A DNA stretch of 64,000 nt, from positions 124,001 to 188,000 of the forward strand of contig JALOON010000011.1 in assembly GCA_025454405.1 (NCBI GenBank), read 5' to 3'. Below the pieces are notes generated by a model, which saw nothing but the letters and a program-made list of their open reading frames with translations, did no database searches and had not been told where the DNA came from. Made by a program: the position numbers and the translations under genes. Origin of the DNA: Oscillatoriaceae cyanobacterium Prado104. GTDB taxonomy: Bacteria > Cyanobacteriota > Cyanobacteriia > Cyanobacteriales > Microcoleaceae. Below, piece after piece: positions 1 to 8,183 of the stretch; within the stretch, counting starts at the first letter, position 1, and every line of letters starts with the position of its first letter.

Positions 1-74
1 CATTGACTGAGTATATGCAGTATGTAAACAAACTCGAACCGTCTCGATGGTCGCCGATAATCGAGGATAAATGA
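1..74 (+). CDS. 3' end of an upstream gene (partial)
   Basis: A reading frame enters from the left edge and stays open to a TGA at 72-74, giving about 23 C-terminal residues that end WSPIIEDK. The stop overlaps an ATG at 71-73 (ATGA), and GAGG lies just before it at 63-66, the usual layout of translationally coupled genes. This suggests the missing gene is in the same operon as the oxygenase cluster that follows. Too little remains to name a family. Confidence 0.45.
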   Translation, partial: LTEYMQYVNKLEPSRWSPIIEDK

Positions 75-126
75 ATGCAACCAACCATTTTCAAATCTGT
101 CACAAGGCTGGGAAGTTCCAGCAGAT

Positions 127-921
127 TTGCTCAATAGACTGTTAAGAGTATTCCCAAAATCAAATCTCGGTACTTTCCCCACAATGAAGAGTTGCTTGCT
201 TCCCGTTCACAACTTAGAATCGAGCGATCGAACAGCTATGTATGCTTTGCTAAAAAATCATTTTGAAGGCATTACCTGGCAGGTATTTCAAAGCGATCTA
301 GAGCGCAAAAACTGGGTTTTATTGTTAAAAGATGAAACCTCAGATACTTTGAAAGGCTTTTCTAGCTTAATGTTTTGTCAAACGAGCTTTGCAGGAGAGA
401 CAATTAGCGTTGTTTATTCAGGAGATACGATCGTCGATCCTAGTGCTTGGTCGAGTACAGCTTTACCTCGCAATTGGATAGCCGCGATCGACTTTCTGCG
501 CCAACAATATCCCCATCAAAAACTCTATTGGTTGCTAATTTGTTCTGGTTTTCGCACTTACCGCTTTCTGCCCGCGTTTTGGCAAGAATTTTATCCCAGG
601 TACGATGCAAAAACGCCCGATCGCGAGGCGAATCTAATGGCGAGTTTGGCGCGAGAATATTACGGCAATTTTTATCAAGAAGCTGAGGGAATTGTCCGTT
701 TCCACCACCCGCAAATTCTCAGGGATGGGTTAATTGAAATCCCGACAGGGCGACAAACAAATCCTCACATCCAATTTTTTGAGGCAAAAAACCCCGGCTA
801 TCGGCTGGGGGATGAATTAGTTTGTTTAACTGAAATACGATATAATAATTTGACCCGTGCCGGACAACGGATGTGGCAAGCAAAATCAACGCTAAAATTT
901 TTATCAACTGTTGAGAGTTGA
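127..921 (+). CDS. unknown protein, possibly GNAT-like fold; N-terminus probably frameshifted
   Basis: An uninterrupted frame of 264 codons opens at TTG 127, with an internal ATG at 184. I do not recognise a family. The middle (residues about 60-105 and 128-150) alternates beta-like and helical stretches that recall acetyltransferase folds, but no acetyl-CoA motif is clear. Neither TTG 127 nor ATG 184 has a good Shine-Dalgarno site. The same frame continues upstream to about position 61 with protein-like content. ATG 71, which has a good ribosome site and a 4-bp overlap with the upstream stop, lies one frame away, so a one-base slip in the T-run at 88-91 may have broken the start. The last residues (LSTVES) and the stop come from an STRR array. 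As first complete gene of the oxygenase run it may supply an accessory or transferase function; this is a guess. Confidence 0.6.
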   Translation: MLNRLLRVFPKSNLGTFPTMKSCLLPVHNLESSDRTAMYALLKNHFEGITWQVFQSDLERKNWVLLLKDETSDTLKGFSSLMFCQTSFAGETISVVYSGDTIVDPSAWSSTALPRNWIAAIDFLRQQYPHQKLYWLLICSGFRTYRFLPAFWQEFYPRYDAKTPDREANLMASLAREYYGNFYQEAEGIVRFHHPQILRDGLIEIPTGRQTNPHIQFFEAKNPGYRLGDELVCLTEIRYNNLTRAGQRMWQAKSTLKFLSTVES

Positions 922-985
922 GAGTTGAGAGTTGTTCGGGAGTTTTGAGTTTTGAGTTTTGAGTTTTGAATTGCAAGAGAGTTGA
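905..985 (+). repeat. heptamer STRR array (GTTGAGA / GAGTTTT type)
   Basis: Tandem heptamer-like units of the forms GTTGAGA and GAGTTTT fill the space after the first gene. They provide its last codons and stop. The same family recurs at 2104-2262 and 15060-15236. Confidence 0.8.
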
Positions 986-1092
986 GAGTCGATCGATTAG
1001 CAGGGTCAAATAAATATTATCAAACAATTAACTATCGCACAATCCACACTCGCACGGGTCCAAATCGAAAATCTCAAAGCGAAAATCGTTTT

Positions 1093-2103
1093 ATGTTTTC
1101 AAACAAATCACAATCGACTTTTAACAATCCCACAAAATTTGTAGCAGGATGGTACTGGGCATTACGATCGAGGGAATTAAAAGTCGGCCGTGTAAAAGCT
1201 GTCATGCTTTTGGGTAGAAATCTGGCAATTTATCGGGGTTTCAGCAATCGGGTAGTTGCAGTTGATGCCTATTGCCCTCACATGGGCGCTCATCTGGCAG
1301 AAGGTAAAGTAGATGGGGACGATCTTCGCTGTTTTTTCCATAATTGGAAATATGACGCTAGGGGAATTTGTGTCGAGATTCCTTCACTGGAAAAACCGCT
1401 ACCTGTCTGCATTAAAACTTGGCAAACTGAGGAAAAATACGGTATGATTTGGGTGTGGGCGGGACAGGAAAAGCCAAGTTCGCTGCCCTTCGTCCCGGAA
1501 CTTGAAGAGGCAGAATGCGATTGTATTTTGGGGAAGCGGTTTGTCAAAAACTGCCATCCAAATGTATTGTTAATTAACGCGATCGACGCTCATCATTTCA
1601 ATACAGTTCACAATCTGCCTTTAGAAATTGTATTTGAGTCAAAAGAATTGAATTCAAATGCGATTGTTTTTAGCAATACTACCAGGGGAGGTGATGATTC
1701 TTGGTTCATCCGTTTGATTCGTCCTCTTTATCAAAAAGAAGTTACTTACAGTATGTGTTATTGGTATGGCAGTACGGGAACTGTAACGTTAGGTCCAGAT
1801 TTTTTGCACTTCTATATTATCTTTGCCTTGCGGGCGATCGAAGGTGATAAAACAGAGGGGCAAACTATTTTAATTACACCCAAGCGAATTGGATGTTTCG
1901 GATGGGGAATTAATCGGGGACTGCTGTGGTTGACGCAACAGGTTGGTAATTACTTTGCGAAGGGGGACACCCAAGTTTTTCAGACGATTCAATTTGACCT
2001 GAAAACTCCCACACCAGCAGATCGATCGATTCTAGAATTTATTCAGCACGTTAACCGCCAGAAAACCCTAAAATGGGCAACTTGGGAGGTTGAAAATAGT
2101 TGA
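1093..2103 (+). CDS. Rieske non-heme iron oxygenase (first of two)
   Basis: About 336 residues from ATG 1093; the frame is open further upstream, but that part resembles repeat DNA and other Rieske proteins begin near here. The N-terminal Rieske domain has C61-x-H63 and C80-x2-H83 (CPH and CFFH), which bind a [2Fe-2S] cluster. The catalytic domain has D165-x2-H168-x4-H173 (DAHHFNTVH), the mononuclear iron site with its bridging Asp. Such enzymes oxygenate or desaturate aromatic, lipid or alkaloid substrates using electrons from a ferredoxin. A ferredoxin and two diiron oxidases lie just downstream on the same strand, which supports a role in a tailoring pathway. The substrate cannot be read from the sequence. 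No clear ribosome site precedes the ATG. The gene ends at an STRR array. Confidence 0.88.
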   Translation: MFSNKSQSTFNNPTKFVAGWYWALRSRELKVGRVKAVMLLGRNLAIYRGFSNRVVAVDAYCPHMGAHLAEGKVDGDDLRCFFHNWKYDARGICVEIPSLEKPLPVCIKTWQTEEKYGMIWVWAGQEKPSSLPFVPELEEAECDCILGKRFVKNCHPNVLLINAIDAHHFNTVHNLPLEIVFESKELNSNAIVFSNTTRGGDDSWFIRLIRPLYQKEVTYSMCYWYGSTGTVTLGPDFLHFYIIFALRAIEGDKTEGQTILITPKRIGCFGWGINRGLLWLTQQVGNYFAKGDTQVFQTIQFDLKTPTPADRSILEFIQHVNRQKTLKWATWEVENS

Positions 2104-2262
2104 GAGGGAGTTTTGAGTTTTGAGTTTAAGAGGGAGTTTTGAGTTTAAGAGGGAGTTTTGAGTTTTGAGTTTTGAGTTTAAGAGGGAGTTTTGAGTTTTG
2201 AGTTTTGAGTTTTGAGTTTAAGAGGGAGTTTTGAGTTTTGAGTTTTGAGTTAGAGTTGGTAG
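2104..2262 (+). repeat. STRR array with higher-order 21-35 bp period
   Basis: Runs of GAGTTTT heptamers are broken by TAAGAGG units, so the array has a heptamer period and a longer compound period. It separates the first Rieske gene from the ferritin-like gene. A purine-rich stretch at its end (AGAGAGAGGA, about 2272-2281) serves as the ribosome site of the next gene. Confidence 0.85.
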
Positions 2263-2286
2263 TTAATAGCAGAGAGAGGACAGTGC

Positions 2287-3204
2287 ATGAATTACATTGA
2301 TTCAGAATATCAAACTGCGGGATTAAATTTGCCTCATGGAACTGCTAACGATCGAGTGCGACGGATTTTAACGGCAGCATTGCCGACTCCGCCAAGTCGG
2401 ACGACAAGCTTATATTCCAATTATTGGGATGCTAGTTTTTTTAACCTGAATCGAGTTAAGATTTTTCAAGAATCGACAGATTCCGAACAGTCAGCCTTGC
2501 TGGAAATAGCCAATCGCAACTTGTTAGAAGAAGCCTATTGCATTGAAAATGCAGGGGTGGGTTACATGGCAAAGATGGTGCTGTTAGCAGAAACCGTTGA
2601 AGAGCGAATGCTGTACGGATTGTTTGCGGCGGATGAAGCAACTCATCTGGGCCAAATCAGTTATTTTTTGCCTGAATTTGAATTAACAAATAATCGCGAT
2701 CCGTTTCTGCGCTTGTTGGCAGAAGTTGTGGAAGGGACAGATAAAACTGTGTTGTTATTCGTGCTGCAAGTTGTCTTAGAAGGATGGGGTTTAAGTCATT
2801 ACCGCCGACTTGCCAAGGAATGCCGAGATCGAGTTCTAGCAGAGCTTTTTTCGAGTTTTTTGGACGCTGAATCGCGCCATCACGCTACAGGAAATTTATT
2901 ATTTAATGAAATTCCCCTCGCCAAATCCAGCGAAACATTAATTACTGAAATATTGGTAAGATTTCTGATGGTGGTACGGATGGGACCGCAAAACTTGCTA
3001 AGCGCGATCGAACGGGTAAAAGGGCATCTTTCCCGTTCGCAAAAAATTCAAATTCTCGAAGAGTTGGATGCAGAAACTCACAGCAGAACCAGATTGCAAT
3101 TATTGCGATCGCTCGTGAAAGGAAAATCGGCAAGTGCGATCGTTCAAGCTTTAGAAGAACGAGGTGCTTTTGTACCTTTACCTGCTCATCAATCTGTCAA
3201 CTAA
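2287..3204 (+). CDS. ferritin-like diiron oxidase
   Basis: 305 residues, starting at ATG 2287 behind the purine-rich site AGAGAGAGGA. The ligand pattern is that of a four-helix diiron carboxylate protein: Glu in the first helix (E81/E82, with E87 nearby), E117-A-T-H120, E165 (VLEGWGLSHY), and E195-S-R-H198. This E / ExxH / E / ExxH set binds two irons in ferritin-like oxidases and oxygenases. The rest of the protein is helical with no membrane segment. Its place between a Rieske oxygenase and an AurF-like protein argues for an enzymatic role rather than iron storage. A substrate cannot be assigned. A heme-oxygenase-like diiron fold is less likely because its ligand spacing differs. Confidence 0.78.
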   Translation: MNYIDSEYQTAGLNLPHGTANDRVRRILTAALPTPPSRTTSLYSNYWDASFFNLNRVKIFQESTDSEQSALLEIANRNLLEEAYCIENAGVGYMAKMVLLAETVEERMLYGLFAADEATHLGQISYFLPEFELTNNRDPFLRLLAEVVEGTDKTVLLFVLQVVLEGWGLSHYRRLAKECRDRVLAELFSSFLDAESRHHATGNLLFNEIPLAKSSETLITEILVRFLMVVRMGPQNLLSAIERVKGHLSRSQKIQILEELDAETHSRTRLQLLRSLVKGKSASAIVQALEERGAFVPLPAHQSVN

Positions 3205-3219
3205 ATTTATTTTTTAATT

Positions 3220-4404
3220 ATGATAGATCGACTCTTAGATAATTCAACAACTTATCGCAAGCTGCAAATTAATTACCAACGCAACAAACAGCACGATCGC
3301 AATGATGCGATCGAGGAAGCAGTAGCAAAGTTTTCCTATGAAAATTGCAAACATGAGTATTGGAATCCCGAAGAATTTTCTTTACTCTACGGTACGCCTT
3401 TATGGGAACAATCCAGCCCGCAGCAGCGCGTAATGTTGAATCAGCTTTACTGGGTAGCTTACTACTCGCAGATTGTCTCGGCAGAAATTGCCACAATCTT
3501 TTTCAATCAAACCAGCGCTACAGGACTTTACGCCCGCGAAGATTTCCGATTAATTTGCGATACTTTAGATTTAGAATCTGCTCAAGAACGCACTCACATT
3601 CACGCATTTCGCACCATCGCCAAACAAGTCGAACAAGCTGTGTTTGGCGAACCAATTTTCACCTATCCCATGCGCACTCCCTTTACAGAAACAATGGTGT
3701 ATGCTGATACTAACGCGCTGAAAAATTGGTGGAAAAAAATCCAACTGCAATACTTTGGATTGATTTCGGCAAACAATACTTTTTTGGCTTGTCAGTATTT
3801 TACTGTTCGAGGAGTGCGCACATTAAATGGTAAATTAGTCCAGCACAAACTCAGCAACTATTACCAACAACATCCCGATCGAGATGCTGCACCGATTCCT
3901 GCTAAAATTTCTTACTATCACTTTCTAGATGAAAGTTTTCATTTTAATAGTTCGACAATTGTATCTCAGGATGTGATTCATTGCCTTGCACCGCCAACAG
4001 CTTTTGAAAGCTTAATTGCCAACTTAGGTGTCTGGGGATGCCAGCGCGATCATTTTCACTTTTCGGCTGCAATCAACGGCATTTTTTGGTACGATCCGGC
4101 ACTGTACGGCAAGATTTATCGCGTATTGCGCTCGCCCATTTTCAACCTCACCGACAAAGCAACTAAAGACATGATGCGGCGCTGTTTTACCGAAGAGTCA
4201 GAGGGATTGCACCGCAGTTATTTAACCCATCAAGAAGCAATGGAATCTTATAAAGTGTATGTGGAAAAACTCGATTACCTGTGGCAGCGCAATCGCGAAA
4301 TGTCACTGATGGCATCTAATTCTATGTCGCAATATTTGGCAACTCAAAAGATTGCGTTTCAACGCTTTGAACGGCAATACAAAGAGGATTTATACCATGT
4401 CTGA
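3220..4404 (+). CDS. AurF-like diiron oxygenase
   Basis: 394 residues. Visible ligands match the p-aminobenzoate N-oxygenase (AurF) layout: E89, E123-R-T-H126, and H234-x3-E238-x2-H241 (HFLDESFH). AurF-type enzymes oxidise aryl amines or other substrates at a diiron centre. The helix that normally carries another glutamate (around 178-192) shows Asn185-Asn186 where Glu is expected, so the iron site may be altered. The gene follows the ferritin-like gene by 15 bp and its last codons overlap the ferredoxin gene by 8 bp, which implies one transcript and coupled translation. The family call rests on ligand spacing and length, not on a search. It could instead be a divergent diiron family of unknown activity. 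Confidence 0.68.
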   Translation: MIDRLLDNSTTYRKLQINYQRNKQHDRNDAIEEAVAKFSYENCKHEYWNPEEFSLLYGTPLWEQSSPQQRVMLNQLYWVAYYSQIVSAEIATIFFNQTSATGLYAREDFRLICDTLDLESAQERTHIHAFRTIAKQVEQAVFGEPIFTYPMRTPFTETMVYADTNALKNWWKKIQLQYFGLISANNTFLACQYFTVRGVRTLNGKLVQHKLSNYYQQHPDRDAAPIPAKISYYHFLDESFHFNSSTIVSQDVIHCLAPPTAFESLIANLGVWGCQRDHFHFSAAINGIFWYDPALYGKIYRVLRSPIFNLTDKATKDMMRRCFTEESEGLHRSYLTHQEAMESYKVYVEKLDYLWQRNREMSLMASNSMSQYLATQKIAFQRFERQYKEDLYHV

Positions 4405-4687
4405 TTGGCTGACAATCTCCTTTCCAGGAACTAAATATCCACCCATTAGCCTGCAACCGCATCAAAATTTATCCGAACATCTCACGATTCAGAATTCACC
4501 TGTTTTGTTTGGCTGTCGGACAGGGATTTGCGGAACTTGCTTGGTTGAAGTTACGGGCGATATTCCTTCTGCTAAAGCCGACGAACGCGAGATATTGGAT
4601 GCACTCGCCCCTTGCGTTCCAAATGCCCGGTTAGCTTGTCAAATTGACCTCACAGAGAATCTTGAAATTCGCAAATTAAAACGATGA
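4397..4687 (+). CDS. plant-type [2Fe-2S] ferredoxin
   Basis: 96 residues from ATG 4397, overlapping the end of the AurF-like gene. The cluster motif C-x4-C-x2-C is present as CRTGICGTC, with the fourth Cys about thirty residues on in RLACQI. Length and motif are those of plant-type ferredoxins, though the sequence is not the photosynthetic PetF type. The overlap with a diiron oxygenase gene and the nearby Rieske genes make it the likely electron donor for these enzymes. No dedicated reductase is seen in the window, so a housekeeping ferredoxin-NADP reductase or photosystem I would have to reduce it (inference). Confidence 0.88.
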   Translation: MSDWLTISFPGTKYPPISLQPHQNLSEHLTIQNSPVLFGCRTGICGTCLVEVTGDIPSAKADEREILDALAPCVPNARLACQIDLTENLEIRKLKR

Positions 4688-4706
4688 ATTTGGTTGATAA
4701 GTAATT

Positions 4707-5129
4707 TTAGATGTTATTCTCAGGACTGGAGATTCGTACAGATTGAGCAACTCGTCGGCTCAAACAGCCAGGACACATACACATTGGTTCAACAGTTTGT
4801 TTGTGTGCAAGACCGTGTATAACGTTATCTACTGAATCAAACTTAGAAGCAAAAATATCAAAATATTGTGTATCTCGCGCGTTGTATCGCCTGAAAATAG
4901 CATACGCGACATGATCCGCTAATTGAACTAATCTTGAGGCATGAGAGTCTACGAAAAATGGTGTGTCCGCAAGATTCCGGATAATACCCCACTGAGTTCC
5001 AATGGTTCTGTCTAGTTCTTGAGTAAACCAATTTGTTTGAGATTCAAAGACAGACACGCCTGCAAGGACAAAATATTCTTCGCTAGGATTGGCAGCAGAA
5101 CCAGCGTCATCGAGATATAGAAGATGCAT
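4707..5129 (-). pseudogene. DUF3800 protein with large internal deletion
   Basis: The 140-residue frame joins the conserved N-terminus of DUF3800 proteins (MHLLYLDDAGSAANP to WFTQELDRT) directly to their C-terminal third (WGIIRNLADTPFFVDSHASR and the Cys-rich CMCPGCLSRR end). The central part of roughly a hundred residues, normally present in this family of about 240-260 residues, is missing, yet the frame is kept. It is therefore a deletion remnant, probably non-functional, although a short product could still be made. It lies opposite to the oxygenase genes and splits them between the ferredoxin and the second Rieske gene, which suggests an insertion that has since decayed. Confidence 0.7.
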
Positions 5130-5431
5130 ACATACATAAAAAAAACGGCAGCCGAGTGGGTTTTACCCCAACGAACCGCAAATGCAGCTCTCTCAACCGC
5201 AATGTCAGTGTAGCACATTAGCCCTCTTTTGTCACTCTCGTAAAAATTGGCCATTTTTTGATGTGACAACGAACGGAAAATTCAGCTCTCACCTCAGTTT
5301 GACAAAAAATGGTTGGACTGCTCTGCACGATCGCCCAGCTTCCCCTGAAATCAAGCTTTTTCGTTAGTCTGTTGCAATGGGGTTGTTAGACATCAAAGGC
5401 TTTCTATAAACGATTCAATAAACTATACTGT
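5130..5431. other. intergenic region before the second Rieske gene
   Basis: About 300 bp without a convincing gene. TATACT at 5424-5429 lies only two bases before the ATG at 5432, too close for a normal promoter with a leader; a leaderless transcript is possible but unproven. No ribosome site is evident. Confidence 0.4.
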
Positions 5432-6454
5432 ATGCAATTTGCAGATTTTTGGTACATCGTTGCATTGAGCAACCAATTAAAACCTAACAAAGTATTAGCC
5501 CGATCGCTCTTAGGAGAATGGCTGGCAATTTTTCGGGGAGAAAATGGAGAAGCCGTCGCATTGCGCGATCGTTGTTTGCATCGCAGCAGCCGCTTATCCG
5601 CAGGCAAGGTTTGTAAGGGTGCATTGCAATGTTCTTATCACGGCTGGATGTACGATCGCCACGGTAATGCAATCGCCGTTCCTTCAGAAGGAAATTCATT
5701 CAAACCATCCCAACAGCGTCGAGCAAAATGTTATCCTACAAAAGAACAAGATGGTTATGTTTACGTTCGATTAGCTGACAATCCGAGTGCAGATTTTCCA
5801 CCCTTTTCCATGCCTTATTATCAACAGCCCGGATGGGAAACAGTCAGAGTAATTAATCGTTTTAGCAACAATGTCACTAATTGTGTCGAAAATTTTATTG
5901 ATATTCCCCATACTGCTTTTGTTCATCCGGGGGTTTTCCGCAACTCTCGCCAACAAAAACTAGCCACGCTCGTCCGACGAGAAAATGGTGCGGTGTTGGT
6001 GGAATACAGTAATGAAACCACTAATTTAGGATGGTACAGTCGTTTTCTCAACCCGCAGGGCGTTCAAATCAAACATAGCGATCGCTTTTATATGCCGAAC
6101 ATTACTTGCGTCGAATATCAGATGGCAGACAACCGCCATTTATTCATTACCAGTCAATCGATTCCCGAAACTGAAAATTCAACGCTAGTTTACACGGATG
6201 TTACTTATAACTACGGTATTTGGAATAAATTAGCACGTCCGTTTGTTCGCCGGACAGCACAATATATTATCCAGCAGGATGTGAAAATTTTAGGCATTCA
6301 GGGGGAAGCGATCGCAAAATATGGAATCCAATTTAATCACACGCCCGCTGATACGATTCACGTATTTGTCGAGTCGATTCGAGATACGATCGCCTCGGGA
6401 AAAGACCCGCGATCGCTCCCAAATAAATCAGTTAAAATTACATTTTATGTGTGA
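5432..6454 (+). CDS. Rieske non-heme iron oxygenase (second of two)
   Basis: 340 residues. The Rieske motif is C48-x-H50 and C67-x2-H70 (RCLHRSS and CSYHGW). The catalytic site is N150-C-V-E-N-F-I-D157-x2-H160-x4-H165, the classic pattern of the pheophorbide a oxygenase/vanillate demethylase type of ring-hydroxylating oxygenase. Little sequence is shared with the first Rieske protein outside the motifs, so the two probably act on different steps. The next gene starts 9 bp after its stop, so both are likely co-transcribed. Electrons may come from the ferredoxin encoded at 4397. The substrate is unknown. Confidence 0.9.
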   Translation: MQFADFWYIVALSNQLKPNKVLARSLLGEWLAIFRGENGEAVALRDRCLHRSSRLSAGKVCKGALQCSYHGWMYDRHGNAIAVPSEGNSFKPSQQRRAKCYPTKEQDGYVYVRLADNPSADFPPFSMPYYQQPGWETVRVINRFSNNVTNCVENFIDIPHTAFVHPGVFRNSRQQKLATLVRRENGAVLVEYSNETTNLGWYSRFLNPQGVQIKHSDRFYMPNITCVEYQMADNRHLFITSQSIPETENSTLVYTDVTYNYGIWNKLARPFVRRTAQYIIQQDVKILGIQGEAIAKYGIQFNHTPADTIHVFVESIRDTIASGKDPRSLPNKSVKITFYV

Positions 6455-6463
6455 CATTTTGTT

Positions 6464-7210
6464 ATGCTAATACTCGGACAAATTCTAGTTTTTCTCGCTT
6501 TTATCGGATTGCTGGGATGGACTGCGTTCGCTCGATCCTGTCGAACTCAACTTCAAGCAAAATCTCTTGAAGATTGGTTGTTAGATAGCGCGGGACTCTG
6601 CGTGCAAGGAATGTTGATTCCACTCTTGCAAGCGACGGTTATTTATCAACTGTACCGTCACTGGCTGCCGCTGTCGCCAGGAAAGCTTCATGCAAGCTTA
6701 ATTGTAACTTTTATGCTGAGTTTTGTTGCCGTCGATTATCTCTATTACTGGAATCATCGCCTGCTGCATTCTGGTGTTTTTTGGAACATCCATCAAGTGC
6801 ATCATACAGTAACTCATTTGGATGTGTTGGGAACATCTCGCAACACGATTTGGGCAAGCTTGCTAATTATTTATCTGTGGGTGCATAGCTTGTTTTTATA
6901 CCTGCTAGCAGATCCTGCTGGCTATCTTTTAGGAGTTAGTTTAACTTCTGCCCTAGATTTATGGCGGCACAGTCAATTAACCATTCCTTCAAACAGTTGC
7001 CTGGATCGTTGCCTATCTCCTTGGTTGATTCTCCCTCAGGAGCACGCATGGCATCATTCCAGCCAGTTGCCTAACTGCAATTACGGTGCCAATCTGAAAC
7101 TTTGGGATAAGTTGCACGGAACTTATTATCAAGCAAATGAATTGCCAAGCGCGATCGGCATTGCAACTCCACTAAATTTTACTCAAAAACTTTTCTTGCC
7201 ATTTTTATAG
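6464..7210 (+). CDS. fatty acid hydroxylase/sterol desaturase superfamily membrane enzyme
   Basis: 248 residues with hydrophobic segments near 2-22, 43-63, 75-97 and 128-165. Histidine boxes are clear: H98-x3-H102, H110-x2-H113-H114 and H194-x2-H197-H198, with H169 between them. These ligate a diiron site in integral-membrane hydroxylases and desaturases such as sterol desaturases and carotenoid hydroxylases. It follows the second Rieske gene by 9 bp. In context it may hydroxylate or desaturate a lipophilic intermediate at the membrane. The exact substrate cannot be inferred; a carotenoid role is possible but nothing nearby supports it. Confidence 0.87.
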   Translation: MLILGQILVFLAFIGLLGWTAFARSCRTQLQAKSLEDWLLDSAGLCVQGMLIPLLQATVIYQLYRHWLPLSPGKLHASLIVTFMLSFVAVDYLYYWNHRLLHSGVFWNIHQVHHTVTHLDVLGTSRNTIWASLLIIYLWVHSLFLYLLADPAGYLLGVSLTSALDLWRHSQLTIPSNSCLDRCLSPWLILPQEHAWHHSSQLPNCNYGANLKLWDKLHGTYYQANELPSAIGIATPLNFTQKLFLPFL

Positions 7211-7456
7211 CAACCGCTACATCTAGATGGTGCAGCATTCTCAACAACCTTTGAGAAACCGGGTTTCTGACAAATAAATATAGGTTCACATGCATATTTT
7301 TTGCCAAAAATCCGGTTTCTGCCACAGGCACAATATTTCAGCTTCCCGTAATATATAACTGTCAACAGTCAACGATCGACTATCAACTGTCAACCCTCAA
7401 CTGTCAACTTTCAACTGTCAACTCTCAACTGTCAACTCTCAACGATCGACTCTTCT
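7211..7456. repeat. palindrome plus CAACTGT-type STRR
   Basis: Contains the palindrome AGAAACCGGGTTTCT at 7254-7268 and a related half-copy near 7307-7320, then an array of CAACTGT/CAACGAT heptamers from about 7361 to 7451. It separates the hydroxylase gene from the acyltransferase-like gene. Confidence 0.75.
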
Positions 7457-8080
7457 ATGACACTTTTAAGTCAAATACTTTTGTTTTTCCCTGCCATAGT
7501 TTTGCTGCTAACAGGCGGATCGCTCATCTACTTTGCAGCTTCCCCTAGCGTCCTCAGCGCTGCGATCGTATTGTTTTCTATTTACGGAATACCAGTGTTA
7601 GTTTACCGAGTTCACCAGTGGAAATATCCACTGCGAGAGGGGGTGAGTTATTTACGATCGAAAGAGTACAATCCTTGGTGGGGCAGCCATCAAATTCAAG
7701 TTATTTATATTGCGATTCCAGCTTTAGAAGCAGTGTTGCGATTGATACCGGGTATATTTTCCGGTTGGTTGCGTTTGTGGGGCGCGAAAGTAGGGCGAAA
7801 TGTCTATTGGACGCCCGGATTAGAAATTGCCGATCGCCCTTTATTAGAAATTGGCGATCGAGTGGTCATCGGACATCGAGTTGGCATATATTCTCACATT
7901 ATTAAACCTCGCAAACAAGACTTAATGTTGTATGTTAAGAAAGTCAAAATCGGCAATGATGTTTTTGTCGGTGCAGGCTCTAATTTTGGTCCGGGTGCGC
8001 TAATTGAAGAGCGTGTTTATCTGCCAGCAGCTACCAATCTTTATCCCAATCAAAAAGTAAAATTGACAGTCGATCGTTGA
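7457..8080 (+). CDS. membrane-anchored left-handed beta-helix acyltransferase-like protein
   Basis: 207 residues. The N-terminal 50 residues form one or two membrane segments (about 4-27 and 31-50). From residue 108 on there are hexapeptide-type turns (AKVGRNVYW, LEIGDRVVIGHRVGIYSH, VKIGNDVFVGAGSNFGPGA) typical of LbH acyltransferases. A histidine in the first helix coils (H140 or H147) could be catalytic, but the protein is short and no full catalytic set is evident. The last residues (LTVDR) come from the following repeat. Its place between the hydroxylase and GH3 genes suggests that it acts on an acyl intermediate of the same pathway (inference). Confidence 0.7.
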   Translation: MTLLSQILLFFPAIVLLLTGGSLIYFAASPSVLSAAIVLFSIYGIPVLVYRVHQWKYPLREGVSYLRSKEYNPWWGSHQIQVIYIAIPALEAVLRLIPGIFSGWLRLWGAKVGRNVYWTPGLEIADRPLLEIGDRVVIGHRVGIYSHIIKPRKQDLMLYVKKVKIGNDVFVGAGSNFGPGALIEERVYLPAATNLYPNQKVKLTVDR

Positions 8081-8085
8081 GAGTT

Positions 8086-8175
8086 GCGATCGGTCATTAG
8101 TCATCAGTCATTAGTCATCAGTGATTAGTTAACTTTTTTATTAACCGCAGAGGACGCAGAGGGCGCAGAGAGAGA
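8086..8175 (+). repeat. CAGTCATTAGT STRR and CGCAGAGG repeat
   Basis: A short array of CATCAGTCATTAGT-type units (8092-8128) is followed by the dispersed cyanobacterial repeat with AACCGCAGAGGACGCAGAGG at 8144-8163. The purine-rich end of the latter (AGAGAGAGATAG) is the only candidate ribosome site for the GH3 gene. Confidence 0.75.
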
Positions 8176-8183
8176 TAGAAGAA

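Noticed and set aside
2104..2262. Heptamer array considered as a CRISPR array
   Set aside because: There are no spacers of constant length between the repeats and no cas genes in the window.
3360..3707. 115-codon plus-strand frame inside the AurF-like gene
   Set aside because: It overlaps a gene with clear iron-ligand motifs and its own product has no family-like content.
5424..5429. TATACT as a promoter for the second Rieske gene
   Set aside because: It lies two bases from the ATG, which is too close for a -10 box unless the start site falls inside the gene.
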